From positions 62,001 through 126,000 of the forward strand of contig NADL03000600.1 of NCBI GenBank assembly GCA_002205965.3: a DNA stretch of 64,000 nucleotides, in the 5' to 3' direction. The translations under genes were made by a program, and so were the position numbers. Origin of the DNA: Kappaphycus alvarezii. Lineage: Eukaryota; Rhodophyta; Florideophyceae; Gigartinales; Solieriaceae. Below the pieces are notes generated by a model. The model was not told the origin of the DNA. It worked only from the letters and a program-made list of their open reading frames with translations, and made no database searches. Positions 34,440 to 47,900 of the stretch are shown one piece after another (positions within the stretch are counted from its first letter, which is position 1; each line of letters starts with the position of its first letter).

Positions 34440-34910
34440 AATGCATGTGTGGGTGAAGAGACATCGAGATCAAAGGTCTGCCGCTATTGCATGACTCTTG
34501 GCAGCTCGGACGGGAATTCAACTCAGGTATATCAACAGCCGTGCTGAAGCTGCCACAGTGCATTTGGCCACAATTCGGCTGTGTCGTGGCAGATTGACTG
34601 TGTCTATCAGTTTAATGCAATCCAACTGTTCTAGATGGATACAAACAGAGCCTTAATACTACCATGAAAGCGATTGTCTACAAATAGAGAGTCTCACTGA
34701 CAGTAGCACACCTTGAAGAGTCATCGAATCAGTATCACTCAGCTTCGAACCAGTAAACTGCTGGTTTCAGCAGAGTGGTGGGCTGGTATTCATGTTACCG
34801 TTGTTGTCACGTTTACTGCCCTAGCACTATTTTACTTCGACCTTTTCCACCACCCCCTACTTGCTTTTCCCCTTGTTCAGCTTGAGATCAGTCTAACATC
34901 AGCATGAAAT
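34440..34910. other. GC-richer island with small hairpins, function unknown
   Basis: The composition changes sharply from the surrounding desert. An 8-bp inverted pair TGGCAGCT/AGCTGCCA (34499-34506 and 34548-34555) encloses a TTGAATTC-like segment on the minus strand, so the 57-nt fold is vaguely tRNA-like. A second 7-bp pair CTGCCAC/GTGGCAG lies at about 34550-34589. A 64-codon plus frame (34713-34907) has a hydrophobic middle but no recognisable family. It could be the remnant of an insertion. Confidence 0.3.
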
Positions 34911-36879
34911 TTCTTTTCTTCTAGTGACTAAAATACCTAATTTTAAGGAATAGCATAATTTGATAGACATCACCCTCTGCTGAGGTGATATATAATTGCG
35001 AGCTGTAATCATTTTTTTCTCACTCAGTATATAGAATTATTAATAAAAATGGTAATGACGCCCCTGTATACACAGGATTTGTTGTTATTAGCATTTTATT
35101 GATAATGGCTACTAATTGTTTGTCCTAAGGTCCCAACATGACAAAATGATGTATTTTTATCTGATAATGAGGGTATGACAATGCTCCATAGCTATTATTT
35201 TGTTCAAAAATTTTAATAAGAAAAATCTGAGTGGCTTAATAACTAAGCCTTCATTCATAGTACTTTTTTAACTGAAATTAAACAAGTACCCGTAGATTTA
35301 GTGCGGATATTTAGTTGTCCCACCATTAAATATGTAATTTTCTGTTACCAATTAATTTTTCATTGCAATAGATACTAATACAACAGCTATAACCAAAAAT
35401 TACGGTTTATACCGCCTAGTAATGAAAAATCTAAAACAGGTGCTAATGTTACATACTTTTGAACATTGATTGATGAAAATACACCAGATAGAACCAGAAA
35501 ATACTGTTTGAAAGGTCGATTTAGTAAATATCATCTTTTGAGTGACACAATTTTTTTCGAGAGAGATTTGAAAAAAAGCGCCATAAAATACATCGCGAAT
35601 CATCAAAAAAGACTTAGAAAACCATGACATACTATAAAATTAATTTTCTTTGTATGGGAAGTATGTTTTAGAATATCTTTAAAATATCATATCTTTACAT
35701 GAAAGAGGATCTTGGACTTTAATAATCGATATAAGTGTCGTTAAATCTGGAGGTATGATCACTAAAAAGTTTTTTCTTTTATTTACGTGCCAAATGGCTG
35801 AATGTATTTTAAACATAGTAAAATCAATCACGAGAAATTGTTCAATTATTTATGGTTAGTATTGAATCGAAACACACCCAAGTAATGGTGAATTTCATGG
35901 AAACGGATGAAAGGAAATTTTAAACCAGTCTTAACTACTATGGAGACCATTCCATATGTACAGACGGGTTCTAGATTTATACAAAGGAAAAAATAATGAA
36001 AATATACCCTACACAGTCGATGGTACGCATGCGTAAATTACATTACAATTAGAAATGAGCTTTCATTTTTATGAATTGTTTGGATTGGTTTCGAAAGAAA
36101 TCAAATCAATCTCTATCGAGATTGATCTACGGCCATTAAAATTATGTATCCCAGTATATCTGTGTGATTTATTGATTTCACAATATAAAAATAAAGCTCT
36201 TTAGGTGGCCTTTGGTCAGGATTCAAACCAATATTGCACCAAACCAAGAAATATATAAAATATAAAATAAAATACTATTTTTCTTACAAGACCTGAATGA
36301 TAATGTTTTTTAAAATGAAAACTTAGATCAATCCAACATATGAACATATCTGGATACGTGATAATCAGTGGTATTATTTACCCGAAGACTCATTGGATTC
36401 CTTTACATCAACGCGTTCGAAACTCATATATATTTATTATGAAATTGTTGTCTTACGTTTGATTTGATCATATTTCCCTTTTAAGATGAAGTTAAATGAC
36501 AATATCCAACGTGGGGTGAATATTTTGGTTTATAATTATCCAGTAACCACAGATCTGGGTAAGTTATCAGGGAAGGATCTCTTTCTTCAAATGGTAAAAT
36601 CAAATGTTACCTTCTACTCATTCAAAATCAATTTGTGAAGAATTTACGCTGTAGTACAGTTGTGACTGGTCTGCGAATGAGGTTGATGTTCGATTCCTCT
36701 TTTCGAGCTGAGTTACTGAAGTGAGTTTAAGAGTATTCTACAACAGCCGAGTGACATAGAGAAACTTGCGGTGGCTCTGCACTATCAACTATGTTTACTG
36801 CGCAATATTGATCTGAAGAGCTTATCCAATTATATCGTATATTTATCTTATTGATCAATCCGATACGTTCTCACTGTGC
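34911..36879. other. AT-rich, no gene recognised
   Basis: Nothing beyond short chance frames. The right end borders the gypsy relic, and no LTR could be identified here. Confidence 0.5.
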
Positions 36880-36884
36880 GATAC

Positions 36885-37330
36885 ATTTCACCTGCTACAC
36901 TTCCATCTCTCAGAGATCGAAGATCTCGCATGCTTTCTCGACAAGCCTGCGGGGCGGGTTATTGCGATCTGAGAGCTGAAGCAGTAACTGGGGCATGTCT
37001 TCGAAGATGTTCTGAATCTGCCATAGTGGGTCCCCTGATGCGGGAAGTCCTTTCCATTAGACTTCAACTTTGAGCTTGCCATCTTCTGCAATTATCATCA
37101 TCAAGTTAGTTACTGTCATATCAGTCTCCAATGAAACGGAGTGTGACGTTACGGGAGTCGCATTTGATAAACTGTCTTCGTAAAAGCTCATTCGGGAGCC
37201 CAATACTTCTCGCAAAGAGACGTTTTGAGGGTATCCTATATGAGAGACCTAAACTGATAATGGCTTTACTACGCGATGTGGGCCTCTCCAACGGAGTAAA
37301 ATTCTTTCGCCAGATGTTAAACATTCTCGC
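36885..37330 (-). pseudogene. Gypsy integrase C-terminus plus chromodomain
   Basis: One minus-strand frame is open from about 37310 to 36890 apart from a single TAA. It reads LREVLGSRMSFYEDS (end of the integrase C-terminal domain), a linker, VEV-stop-WKGLPASGD, IQNIFEDMPQLLLQL and RNNPPRRLVEKA. Chromodomains at this position in chromoviruses are thought to steer insertion towards particular chromatin. The stop in place of the residue before WKG breaks the domain. Confidence 0.72.
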
Positions 37331-38167
37331 ACAATCAAAACATAGTACCCTATACCGAAGTTTGGAAGCTTTTCATACGACGATGCTTCTCGAGCGGCAC
37401 GAAAATTGTCGGTAAGGAATGTTTGGACGACAAGATGCAAGTCCGCGACCGCTTGCTGTAAAGCAGCTATTTTCTTTGAGCACTCCTTTCCCACATCTGT
37501 TATCGTCACGTCAGAACCTGTTCCAGTGCACATGAATGCCTATATGGCGTTGGTTCTAATCCATTGAATGCGGTGAGTGGTGACATCTGTCCACTCTGCG
37601 GTGATGGAGCGTTATTCAACGCACTTTCAACGAAGGGTAATAGGTCGGGCTACTCCGTTTGGCGAAATTCTAATCCAGAGAGCACCTCATGGAATGTTTG
37701 AACGAGTTCCTTGCCAAGCCTCTCGACGGTCCCGGTACTCCATGGGGAGTAAGGTCATGTAAATTGGGACAGGGTCTTGAGACCCTTTGACACGAGACGC
37801 ACATTTTCGTTCTGGAAATTAGTCCGTCCATCTGACATGAGTCCCTTGGGTACTCCGAACGCAGCGCACCATTACACAATTGCACGGGCAGCGTTCTCCG
37901 CGGTCTTTTTCGGGAAAACGAAAATCGTTAGTAGCTATAATGGTCGTCTCTGAGAATAAGCACGTACTTACTTACGTCTGAGCTTGGATTAAGCTCCATA
38001 TAGTCGAACTGTAAGAGTTTATTGGGCTTTGTATCATGCATAGACGGTCTGAAAGGGCGAGGGACTCTCTCTATCCCAAAAGAATGCAAACAGTGAGTAA
38101 AAGTGCGCACGAGGGAATGGACGTCTGAAGTCATCGTCGAACAAAGTATGACTGTCGCGTTGTGCAT
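37249..38167 (-). pseudogene. Gypsy integrase, zinc finger to GPY-like region
   Basis: The zinc-finger end and core start are near 38090-37930 (HCLHS, VPRPFRPSMHDTKPN, LLQFDYMEL with the first Asp, YVLILRDDHYSY). Shifted frames then give GVPKGLMSDGRTNF (second Asp near 37833) and PYSPWSTGTVERLGKEL (Glu near 37724), so the D-to-E spacing is about 35 residues. A further frame (37249-37533) carries LPNFGIGYYVLIVRE, GERILLRWRGPHRVVK. At least three frame changes occur. Confidence 0.75.
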
Positions 38168-38294
38168 TCAGTTGAGTCGCGTTCAAAGTTTCCGGCGGTC
38201 CCATTGTGGGCTATTGCACGCAAAAGTATTTGTGGATCATCGCATGGGGTCCAAGATCCATTTCTCTGCTGCTGGGTTGACCCATTTCATGCTG

Positions 38295-39600
38295 TTACGG
38301 CCATTTAAAGCCCTTGGAAGACACAGACGGCATTTCATAAATGTGAATCAGACGAAAAAATGCGTGAGAAACATACCAGCGACCCAATAGATCTGTCCAG
38401 ACATTATCCGTGCCTTTGATGTGAATACAAGTGCAATTGTAAAAATACAATCCCAGAGCACAGCGCAGAAACTTACGCACAGAGTTTTTCGAAATATCTT
38501 TCACCACAGAAAGTGGATCAAAGGTGAAAACCAAATTATTGTGATCGGGGTAGAGGTCAAATCCTTCAGATTTAGTGCAAGCCAATGAATACAATGCACT
38601 GTAGCCATTAAAATATAAGTCTCTTTCTCGAGGACAGACCATTCCAGTTGAGTACGGCTAAATAGACCAGAAATGAAACAGTTCGACTCATGAGACCGCT
38701 CAGCATGGTGCTTCGCAAGGTTCAAGTGCGGGACTTGTGTTACAATTATGGACCAGAAAATATCGGAAGCGTCTTTGTAAAATAACAAACACTTTGCGAC
38801 ATCCCGATGCGCAAGCATAATATGTTTGATGAGGGCGGTCTTATAAGCGTGGAAAATGGCGCGCCCAGCGATCCCCAATATGGTGCAGCGGGATATATGC
38901 GGCCAGCGGCTCGTCTGGTGTGCTGGCCGGCGCGAGCATAGATGATTTCCAATAAATCGAGTAACGGGCCGATTAATGTTGCAAAGGCCATGATTCCATG
39001 CTTTAACTACTGCATAGACCAGACGAACTGCTGCAGATGTGCACTAATCGTTGGATCCTTCATTGAAAGGAGGCCATCCATGTGACCGGGGTTAAAGCGT
39101 GTGCCGCTGGATGAGATTACGACCGAACCATCGAATAGACGTCGCGAGCAAAAGAAACTTTGCCGAGTAAAGCTTTTTTTATACTCAGCGTATAACTTAG
39201 ATAACTCCTGAATAGTCGCGAGTAGTTACGTGATCGTTTTAGCGTAATCTATTATGTCATTTAACCAATAGACGAGAGTAGGGCGGATCGAAGCAGATAA
39301 AATGGCAGTAAGGTGTGATTGGTGATACTTTACCGTATTTCTAGTCCCATGCAATACTCGTGTCGGGGTGTACTATTACTTCTTTTGTTATGAATGACTC
39401 GCACTATTGCGATGACTCGTGTAAAAGAAGCTTCCAATACCTATGGGACAAATGAAACGTGGCGTACACCGTAGAACCTGCTAGTTTGGAGAGTTCTTGC
39501 TCCACGTTCTGCATGGGTACTGGTGTTGTATGGAGTACGTGTTGACCGGGCGGGGTCTACAGTAAAGCGAAACCTTGCAGGTGCAGGCTTCGGAACGATC
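38295..39600 (-). pseudogene. Gypsy reverse transcriptase and RNase H
   Basis: RT is spread over several frames: VFLIVPKPAPARFRFTVDP (39540-39600), VYWLNDIIDYAKTI (39255-39295), and AHLQQFVWSM plus IMAFATLIGPLLDLLE (38930-39050). RNase H follows: LLFYKDASDIFWSIIVTQVP (about 38735-38795), EWSVLEKETYI, LYPDHNNLVFTFDPLSV (about 38510-38560) and NCTCIHIKGTDNVWTDLLGR (about 38390-38435). The RT catalytic pair is mutated to N-D. Confidence 0.78.
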
Positions 39601-40215
39601 AAAAAAACTCCAGCCCACGCTGATGTCAGGTTGGCATAGAAGATACCGCAAAAAATTAAGTTCGAAAGAAAGCGTTCTAAGAAGTCCTTTTGGTGTTGCG
39701 AATAGTTTCGAAGCCGTACGTGGATGGGATTGGGATGTAGGGCCAGTTCAACTGTGAGGTGCTTTTCTTAGGCGGGCGATACCTAAATTGGCTTGAACTA
39801 TATCTGCGAGCTTCCTGACGTTCGCATCTGCCATTTCTTTATTATTGCGTCCTCGGCAAGGCCTGCGGTGGCGCAACAGACTTCTTCGTGCTGGAATTCC
39901 TCAATTCGGTCAAGGAGGGAAGGACTGCGGAACTGGTCAGGGCCGTTGCGGGCAGTGTAGTAGTCCATTCGCGGTCGATGAACGGATGGCGATATATGCT
40001 GCGAGGTTATTTCGTCAGCAACGCGGTTCAGATGGGCAACCTTCATGCGACTGACGCTTCTGGAACCATTGCAAGTGGTTGTGTTACTGAAGAACTGTCA
40101 GCGCCATCAATTGCGGCATGGTTAGCCTCAAGCAAGATCTTGGTGTCTACGTCTAGATGAGGGAGGACAGGTAAACCAATCAGTATACATTTACACTAGA
40201 TATCACCATCAGAAA
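39600..40215 (-). pseudogene. Gypsy protease end and protease-RT linker
   Basis: A minus frame gives ILIGLPVLPHLDVDTKILLE (about 40110-40210), the characteristic end of a retropepsin. A following frame, LLDRIEEFQHEE...AGLAEDAIIK, leads into MADANVRKLADIVQANLG before RT. The protease catalytic Asp would lie further right and is not readable. Plus-strand frames across 39845-40160 are shadows. Confidence 0.5.
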
Positions 40216-43200
40216 CGTTATATTCACTAAGGCTAGCAGTACAGGACCCAAATGCAGGATGTTAAGCGGGTGATTCCAGGAAAGAAAGAACTTAAACGAT
40301 TAGGCACTGTCACCGGAGCTAGGAGCAATCTGGAGAAAGACCAGTTCAATTGTTTAAATTGTTCTTTTTGACATTCAGGGAAACTGAAAAAGAATAATTT
40401 AAATATTTTCCCTATGCCTTTGGATGTTACTTCTTCTGCTAAAAAGTTTCAACTTTTCTGAAATATCCAGTTCAATCTATACTTCGACAGTTTTTGTGTT
40501 ACCCTTTTTGAAACAAAACAAAAGGTGAAGCAATATTTTGTCCTTCGCTAACCAAGCTAGGACATCAGTTTATCTTCCAATGATTTTGCAGATGACTGAA
40601 TAGGTACTAATTCATCATCTAGAGGGTGTAATGAGAGGTATAGAACTATGGGACCATACTGGATACTTTATTTTAGAATTTTACAGTAAAAAAAATCCAT
40701 TTTGGAGCATGAAAGACTTGTTGGAGGTATAGAAAGTCTCTCATTATGAGAAAGGATTAAATTGCTTTAGATTTTTTATTATTGCGAGTGGTACTCAGAA
40801 ATTCCATGGTTTTTTTCAGTCCAGACATATTCAAATAATAGTAAATAGTAAAAATTAGCTCTTCAAAGTAAAAGCTAAACCTAAGAATTTCCTATAATCC
40901 ATTCATCATGATGGAATCATTACGCGGTGGTTAAAATTATTTAGAAGAAATAAACAGGCTGCAGCCTCTTGAGAATCTAGCAGGTCTGAAATATGTGCCC
41001 CTACAATTTTGGAAACCCCTAGTTTAAACCATGCAAATCATTCCGATATGTAGACAAGTGGATATATTGTCTTTTTAACGTTTTAAATATGTTTCAAGTT
41101 TTCAAATAATACCAAATATATGCTTATATTAAGTTCGAAACAGTTTTCAGCTCAGTAGCTCTCAAACAATTAGATAATCTTTCATTTCTGGATTCTTGAC
41201 ATTTGCATACTTCTTTTATTCGAGCTTCAGAATCATTTTTTAGACACTAGACACGAATTTGGTAACTTGGAAACTAAATTTTACGAATAGTCTAGAGCAA
41301 ACTTCGTATGTGTAATTTTCAAACGGATGGAATTGGAAATCTGTGCAGGACAGGCGACATGTTTCAAGTAAATTATGCTAGAAAGGCAAACTTTTGATGA
41401 AAGATTTCAAAAATCTATATTCCTAAAGATATTTTTGAGAGCCTTTTGTTTTACATTATTTATGTGGTCGATTTATTGGAAACATTTCTGTGTCATCGAT
41501 CCAGTAATTCTATCCGAATTCTTTTAAATTAGTCCATCGTTAGAGCTATTCACGTGCTGTCATTCTGTATACCAAGCTTTTATTGTAACTACACTTGGTA
41601 TGTTTTTGTTTTGCAATATCCTTTTTTGATACTGCTAATGAAAAATATGCTGCTTTGTTTAATTTTTCGATACATGTCGGTTTGATGGTACATACTCAAA
41701 ATTGGAGCCTATATACAGGACATTCACCCCCTGATCTTTACATTTATTTCATATGGGTTCACCTTCAAGCTGAATCGTTTAATCTGGACTCCTGGGAATA
41801 ATTTATGTTTTCATCACGCCACTAGCCCTCAAATAGGCTAATTACCCTAAACAAATATTGAAGAACAAAATGCTATAATTAAAAACCTATATTTTACAAA
41901 GTAAGGCATTTTTCGTTAGAAAAGCCCAATTGAAATATTAAAAATCTCATTTGAAACCCAATCTCTCCACCTACAGTCTTTCATATAACATTGCTCTTCT
42001 TTGTTAAATTTCTGTCTAAATAATTACAAAAGATAGAAAATAATGAACGTATGCATGACTTGAAACATTGAGAGTAACCGAAGTGGATCTACAAAATAGA
42101 AAAAAAGGAACAGAATCATCTAAATCATAATAAGGATTTTTATGATAAATTTCTACAATAATGAGGGATGAAATCGGTTTCGAAACAATTATGCTTTTTT
42201 CAACATATATTGATAAACTAATTGGATAAAATGAAAATCTATGCATTTGATTCCGGAATATTTCCAGGAAATAACAATATTTCAGCCCCATTATTAACAT
42301 TGTAGTCTTCTGTAGATTTTATGGGAACTTATTTGTAGAAACGAGAAACGAGAAACCGATCTACAAGTATTGAATAGGTCCTGCAGATTTAATCCTCCAA
42401 AACTTTCGTTCAAAGTTGTCTTTTCGATTTTGCCGACTTTTGCAAATTTTAAATTTCACCCTCTTCAGGAATTGATAGTTATAGTCAGAAATAAACATAT
42501 CGTTGAATTAAAATATGTATTAGAATGTACGAAAAATAAAATAAATATGTTTTCATTTTCAGGTAAGCAAAACAGCAAATTAATGTCATATTTTTCTGAA
42601 ATACTAGCAAGTAAAAGATATACAGAAACTGACGAATACCGAATAAATATTCAAGACCGTTTACAAGTCGCTCAGTTTCAGCTTCATTAGAACTGCTGTT
42701 TCAAATGTATAGCTAGTAACTGAAAAAATGTAAGAAACAACAATTACGTAAGATCGTACTCGTTCAAAGAATAACTACTCGCATTTTATCGACAAACATA
42801 AAACTTTGGATCAGCAGTAACAATAAAAAAGTATTATTTTTAATATCTACTATGCAATATTGCTATGATTAAAAAACTCTTAAGATAATATAATCGTGTG
42901 GTTGGGTCAAAAAACATCGTTTTAAATGATCCTAATTTCACGTTACTTCTACAGATTCTGTTAAAAATAGCTTCTGAAGCTATTTTTCCTTAGACGAAGC
43001 CTCTATTCAGCTTTTCGTATTCATTCTATATATTAGAATTCAAAGTGAAGGCAGTAAAATAATTTAACTCAGCTCTTTAAGTATTTGAATCTAGTTAGTA
43101 CGTTAATACTGATGGGTGAAGGCAAAATAAAAATTAATTCTGCCATACGTTACATTTTATATTGATTTTACAATGTATATAATTCATCTTTTTCCATATG

Positions 43201-44496
43201 TTTTAAGCGATATATATACTTATGAAATTCCGCTCAAATATTCATATCTATGAGACATCTTAAAAATTATTTTCGAAGATGTTATGAATATTTATATTGG
43301 AAAAGTGAAAAAAAGAACTGTACTCTTACATGTCACTATATTTGTCATTATTCTTATTGAAAACACATCTCAGGTCTCAAAAAGTTTCGCAAACAACGTA
43401 TTTCTGCCGAGCAACAAATCATGGAAAATTGTCAATTTTTCTAATGAGACCTCCACTATTTCCATAGAATTCATTCCATATAGATAAGCCAATAAAAGGT
43501 AAACATTTACTGATCCTAACAAACATATTGAATAGTTTCGTATAGAAATATATATGATATCTCTAAATAAGGATTAATAACTTTTCATATTGTAATAGGT
43601 TGTAACATAATCTGGTATTGAACCAATTTTTCTTGTAAAAAAACCTCACTGCAATTCTTGTGAATGAATCCACGCCAATTCAAAGCATTTTGCCTGGATT
43701 TTTTTTAATTTTAACATCTTTATTTTTCAAATTAAGTTCTGAAGTATATTATGTATTCAAGCCTGTAGTATATTCAAGAATCTATCACCGTAGTTGGATG
43801 TTTTAAATAAAAAATATTTGAGGCATACTCTGTATGACCTATTGAGCATAATAGATTATATAAAACAACGTAAGAGTATTTCCGGGTGATTTAAAAATAA
43901 CGCAGCGATGAAAAGTACCATTTGGCATTTCATTTCCCAAGTTTTCCATTCAATTTGTTTAGACTTTTGGAGCAGAAAGTTTCTCTATTTACCATTTCGT
44001 AAAAACAGATGATTGATGTCTTCCAAATTTCAGCATAGGAAACTGCTTGTCACACAATAAATGTTTCCATGTAATTTTCTTTTAAATAATCGTTGAATTC
44101 GAAACATTTTTGAAGACTGATAAAAACCAGGAAAAGATACAAACAATTTTTTCCCTCTATGATGAAAAGAATAAATTCGGGAATGGGCATTTTTGAGATC
44201 AACCAACATCAACAATTTAAAATGAGGAAGTTTAGTACATTTCTTATCAATACTGAAATGAAAAGTGGCAGTAAGTGTAATAATACTAAATTAATCTCAA
44301 TTTTTCCAGGATCCCAAAACAGAATCGTCAATTCGCTGCCCATTTTTGGGGACCCATGTTTTTTTAACGATCAATATTCATTAAATAGGCTTGAACGATA
44401 TCATTTTTTCAGAGTTTCTGAAACATTACGTTAACTCCTCTGCGACAGAACTAGCTGATTTTTTTATTATACAATATTTTGCGAATTGATTTTTCC
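40216..44496. other. AT-rich, no gene recognised
   Basis: Low-complexity AT-rich DNA with chance frames only (for example 42370-42690 plus, 42016-42300 minus). A short AGAAACG triple repeat occurs at about 42340-42358. Confidence 0.5.
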
Positions 44497-44945
44497 CTAG
44501 TGTCTATTGGACCGTTGTCCTCATATGAGGGCTACTTTTAGCACTTCTTTTTCAATACAAAATTCTTTCACTTCAGCGCATTTCTTGTCCCTCTGCATTA
44601 GTTCATGAGTGTAGATGGCCGATCAAAACAAACTTTTCAAGATTGTTGACCTCGGTGAAGGATAGAGCAGTTTTCCCTCACCAGCTTCCGCTCTTCGCAA
44701 GAAGTTGTGAAAACGACTTCATTTTGGAAGGTAAAATAGTTCGTATTATCGTGGGGGGGTTTCAGAAACGAGGGCGCATGTACAGTAAAAATTACTGTAC
44801 TGTAACTAAACATAAAAGACCTTTTTTCCAGTAAAAGTTTCGGGCTTCCAAAACATTTACAATTCCAAAATGTAACGGAAATTGTCCTCATGTGAGGACA
44901 AAGCGTGCCTCACATGAGGACAGTGCTTGGTCGGATAGACACTAG
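44497..44945. mobile_element. Probable MITE (non-autonomous DNA transposon), ~449 bp
   Basis: The left end reads CTAGTGTCTAT..GACC..TGTCCTCATATGAGG, and the reverse complement of the right end reads CTAGTGTCTAT..GACC..TGTCCTCATGTGAGG. This makes imperfect terminal inverted repeats of about 40 bp, each holding a CCTCAT(A/G)TGAGG palindrome. A second palindrome copy sits at 44884-44899. Both ends are bordered by CTAG, so the target duplication could be TA or CTAG. The inside has no transposase; it includes another GTACAGTA/TACTGTAC hairpin at about 44779-44799. Confidence 0.65.
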
Positions 44946-47900
44946 ACTGCAACAACTTGATATTTCTAAAAATGTTGAAGAACTATAAAGATATTATGAA
45001 CTGCGTCATTTGCCCTTAAAAAATGAGTAATTGAATCCCTAAGTTATTTAAACACACTAATTTCCGAGAAAAAAAGCAAACTCGTGTATAAATAATCGCG
45101 GCAAATGTATCTCTTATTTATTAAATAATAGATACGAAGGAATCAAGCATTTTTTAAAACTGAGTCGTCATTTTTTAAGAAAATAAAGGCAGCATAATAT
45201 TTAAAAACATCTAAAAGTATGATAATGGCCTCTCTATATCACTGCTTAATTTAAAAACGGGAGAGAAGGAAAATTTACTCACATTTTTATAAGAAAAGAT
45301 CAATATATAGCTACCAATGGGAAAGCAATCTCCCGTCAAATTTTTTAGACGCTTTAAAAACATATTCAAAATGAACCATGCATTTACAAAAAGTACGAAG
45401 CAATACATTTATTGGTGGATAAGAAAAGAATCAAAGTTTATACTGTCGCCCTTTTCACCATGTCTAGATCAGTTTGCAGCCCAAGCTCACTTGTCAGCGA
45501 CAAAAGTAATATTTTAGTCTCATCTAACAGAACTAGCTGGTTCATTCTCTTACTTAGACTTCAAAGCATTGATCTGCAGTATTTTCTGCTGGTGTTGAAA
45601 TAATGCCATCTACAGGAGTAATTTAAAATTGAAATAGATAAATTACCCCTATTTCCTTTCAAAATATTAAATATCATAATGATACATGTTTTAAGTTTCA
45701 AAGATTTGAAATATGATTTTCAACATGCATTACCTCTATTTTTTGTTGAATATTTGGTCCGGTAGACTTCTGATATATTGCCACTCCACTCTAGAAAAAT
45801 TCAGTTCAGCCAGGGCTTTAAAATTTTCCAATTTGACAAAAAATTTTCTCCTCAAAATATTTCGAGTTTTTGAGTTTAGTTTTACAATTCTTACGATATT
45901 TATTAAAATTTAGATTGAACTTTAATTTCGGATCGTTTTTGACAGAAACTTTCTTCCTTACCGAATTTTTCTTGTACCACGATTTTTGAGAGAATTGGAC
46001 ACCATTTATAATTAAAAGTTCTTCATTCTCGTCCTGGGAGAAATACAGTTAGAATGAGAATAGACCATAATTTGCAAAAAATGACATTGATTGAATTCCT
46101 CAAAATAACCAGCGTGTTTTCAGAAGTCTACTAGTTAAGTGATCATAAAGGGATTGAGGAACTAGTAATGACTTTAACGTTATTCTTGGACAAACACGAA
46201 ATCTGAAGAAATGCAGCTTGATCCTCCTTAGAAAAAAACCGGAATATACATTCTTTGAACGAAAATTTTTTTCTGCTTAAGATGGGACTTCATTATAACG
46301 TAGTAAATTAAAAAATACTATGATGAAGTTAAGTTGTCAAATAGTTTGAATATTTTTCCAAGAATGTACTTCATACAATATACAATAATTTTATTAGTAA
46401 ATCCATAGATCAGAATAATTGGCAGCCCATTTTCTCGCCTGTTGATTCCATTAAAAATATTTTGTACGTAATTAGCGGGATTTATTCAAATATGTATGAT
46501 ATGTATGATAATTAAGATGAAGGTCTAATTGTAATCCCAAATATTTGTTGTTAAATTGCACCAGTGTAACTTTTAATTTATTTTCTCGACGTTTAATGAT
46601 GAGAAGAACTTCATAATATTGAATTTTTACACATTTAGGAGTAATTTAAACTTGTTGTACGGAGAAGTTACGACAATAAAAATTGACATATATTCATCAG
46701 TTAATATATACTTTTGAATTCTACTCATTACCTTTTTAATATATATCCATCCTTTTTCTTTCTTTCAATTAATGCTAACAAATATAGCGTAGTATGGTCC
46801 AATATTACGTTAATTTGAAGACATAATTAACTTTCAAGAACATACCTATAGCAATCATATCTAAATTAACAGCTAAAGTATAAATTTTCGTAGATATTGA
46901 AAAAATATTTTCAAGAAATTAGTGTGTAAGACCAGAGAAAGATGAAAATGCATACATTTTTGAGAAATATTATTACTAGTTATAACTTTACTTTTAAAAG
47001 CACAAAGAGAAAGAAATTATTAGGACTGTAGATAAATACTATTTTGGAAGATCTCTTAAAGAATTAATGTTTGCATTAATATTTTAAGCAATGTTCTCCT
47101 CTTCGCATCAATTTGTGTAAATATATTCATATGAAAAAACTATTTTTAATATAAATGAGAAACCTAATATTTAAATTGGGAAAAATTAGGGTTTCAATAG
47201 AGTAAATCGTTATCTTCGTGCTTAGTATCACTTCTGTTTCAACGCACAGTAGCTTTCATGAAATAAAAATAAAATTTCTTACATTAGCTACCTTCCAAAA
47301 TTTTCTTAGGCCTGAGAAAAAGTATAGATTTTTGGAAAATTTATTTAATAAATAATTTTTTTATTTTTGCAAAAATATTTGCAAGCGGTTATTCGTTTTA
47401 CTTTCGTCGACAAGACATTTTCGTGAAAAATTTGTTCTGAACAATTTAATTTATGAACGAAGTTCTTCCTAGAACTTAAGTTAGGGAGATGATCAAAAGT
47501 TCTTACAAAGGATAAGTCATATTTTTGGTGATGCCATTTTTACACTCAATTTAGAATTTATAGGTTTTCGGTTTTGTGCTGCCATTTAAATTTAAAATAT
47601 TTTAATGTATTCATTATAGTTTTTGATTACATATACACTAAACCGAACCCGTCCCATTTATATATTCTTCTAATGTAGTAAATTTCATATGTGCATTACA
47701 CATTCATAGCTTATATTACTCTGTCCCTTATATCCTTGGCATATTCTGAGGGTATCGTGTATCTACCTTTCATATAAACATAAGATTTATTTTATGAAAT
47801 AACATTAAGTTCACAAGATTATTAAAAGGCTCGAAGCACTTCGCAAGTTTAGAAACTTTCCATCTTATACTGTACAAGATACATAAAATAAAGTACTGTG

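Larger units (their letters stand above)
36880..40215 (-). mobile_element. Ty3/gypsy chromovirus relic: PR-RT-RNase H-IN-chromodomain
   Basis: Read right to left, the domains are in the gypsy order. A protease C-terminal segment comes first (ILIGLPVLPHL, about 40170-40215). RT follows with FRFTVDP (about 39550-39575) and a WLND where the WLDD catalytic box should be (about 39265-39290). RNase H has a DASDIFWS start and CIHIKGTDNVW end. The integrase is followed by a chromodomain with WKGLPASGD and NIFEDMPQLL. Many frameshifts and stops are present, so no protein can be made. This combination, with the DASD...W.IIVTQVP and HIKGTDNVW.DLLGRW motifs, is what I remember from oomycete-type gypsy elements; that is family memory, not an alignment. 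LTRs were not found, and the gag end beyond 40215 is missing or unreadable. Confidence 0.82.

Noticed and set aside
36215-36240. GGATTCAAACC, resembling a tRNA T-arm
   Set aside because: The flanks do not form a cloverleaf.
39845-40160. Plus-strand frames of 69-90 codons
   Set aside because: The minus strand here carries the gypsy protease end and linker, so these are shadows.
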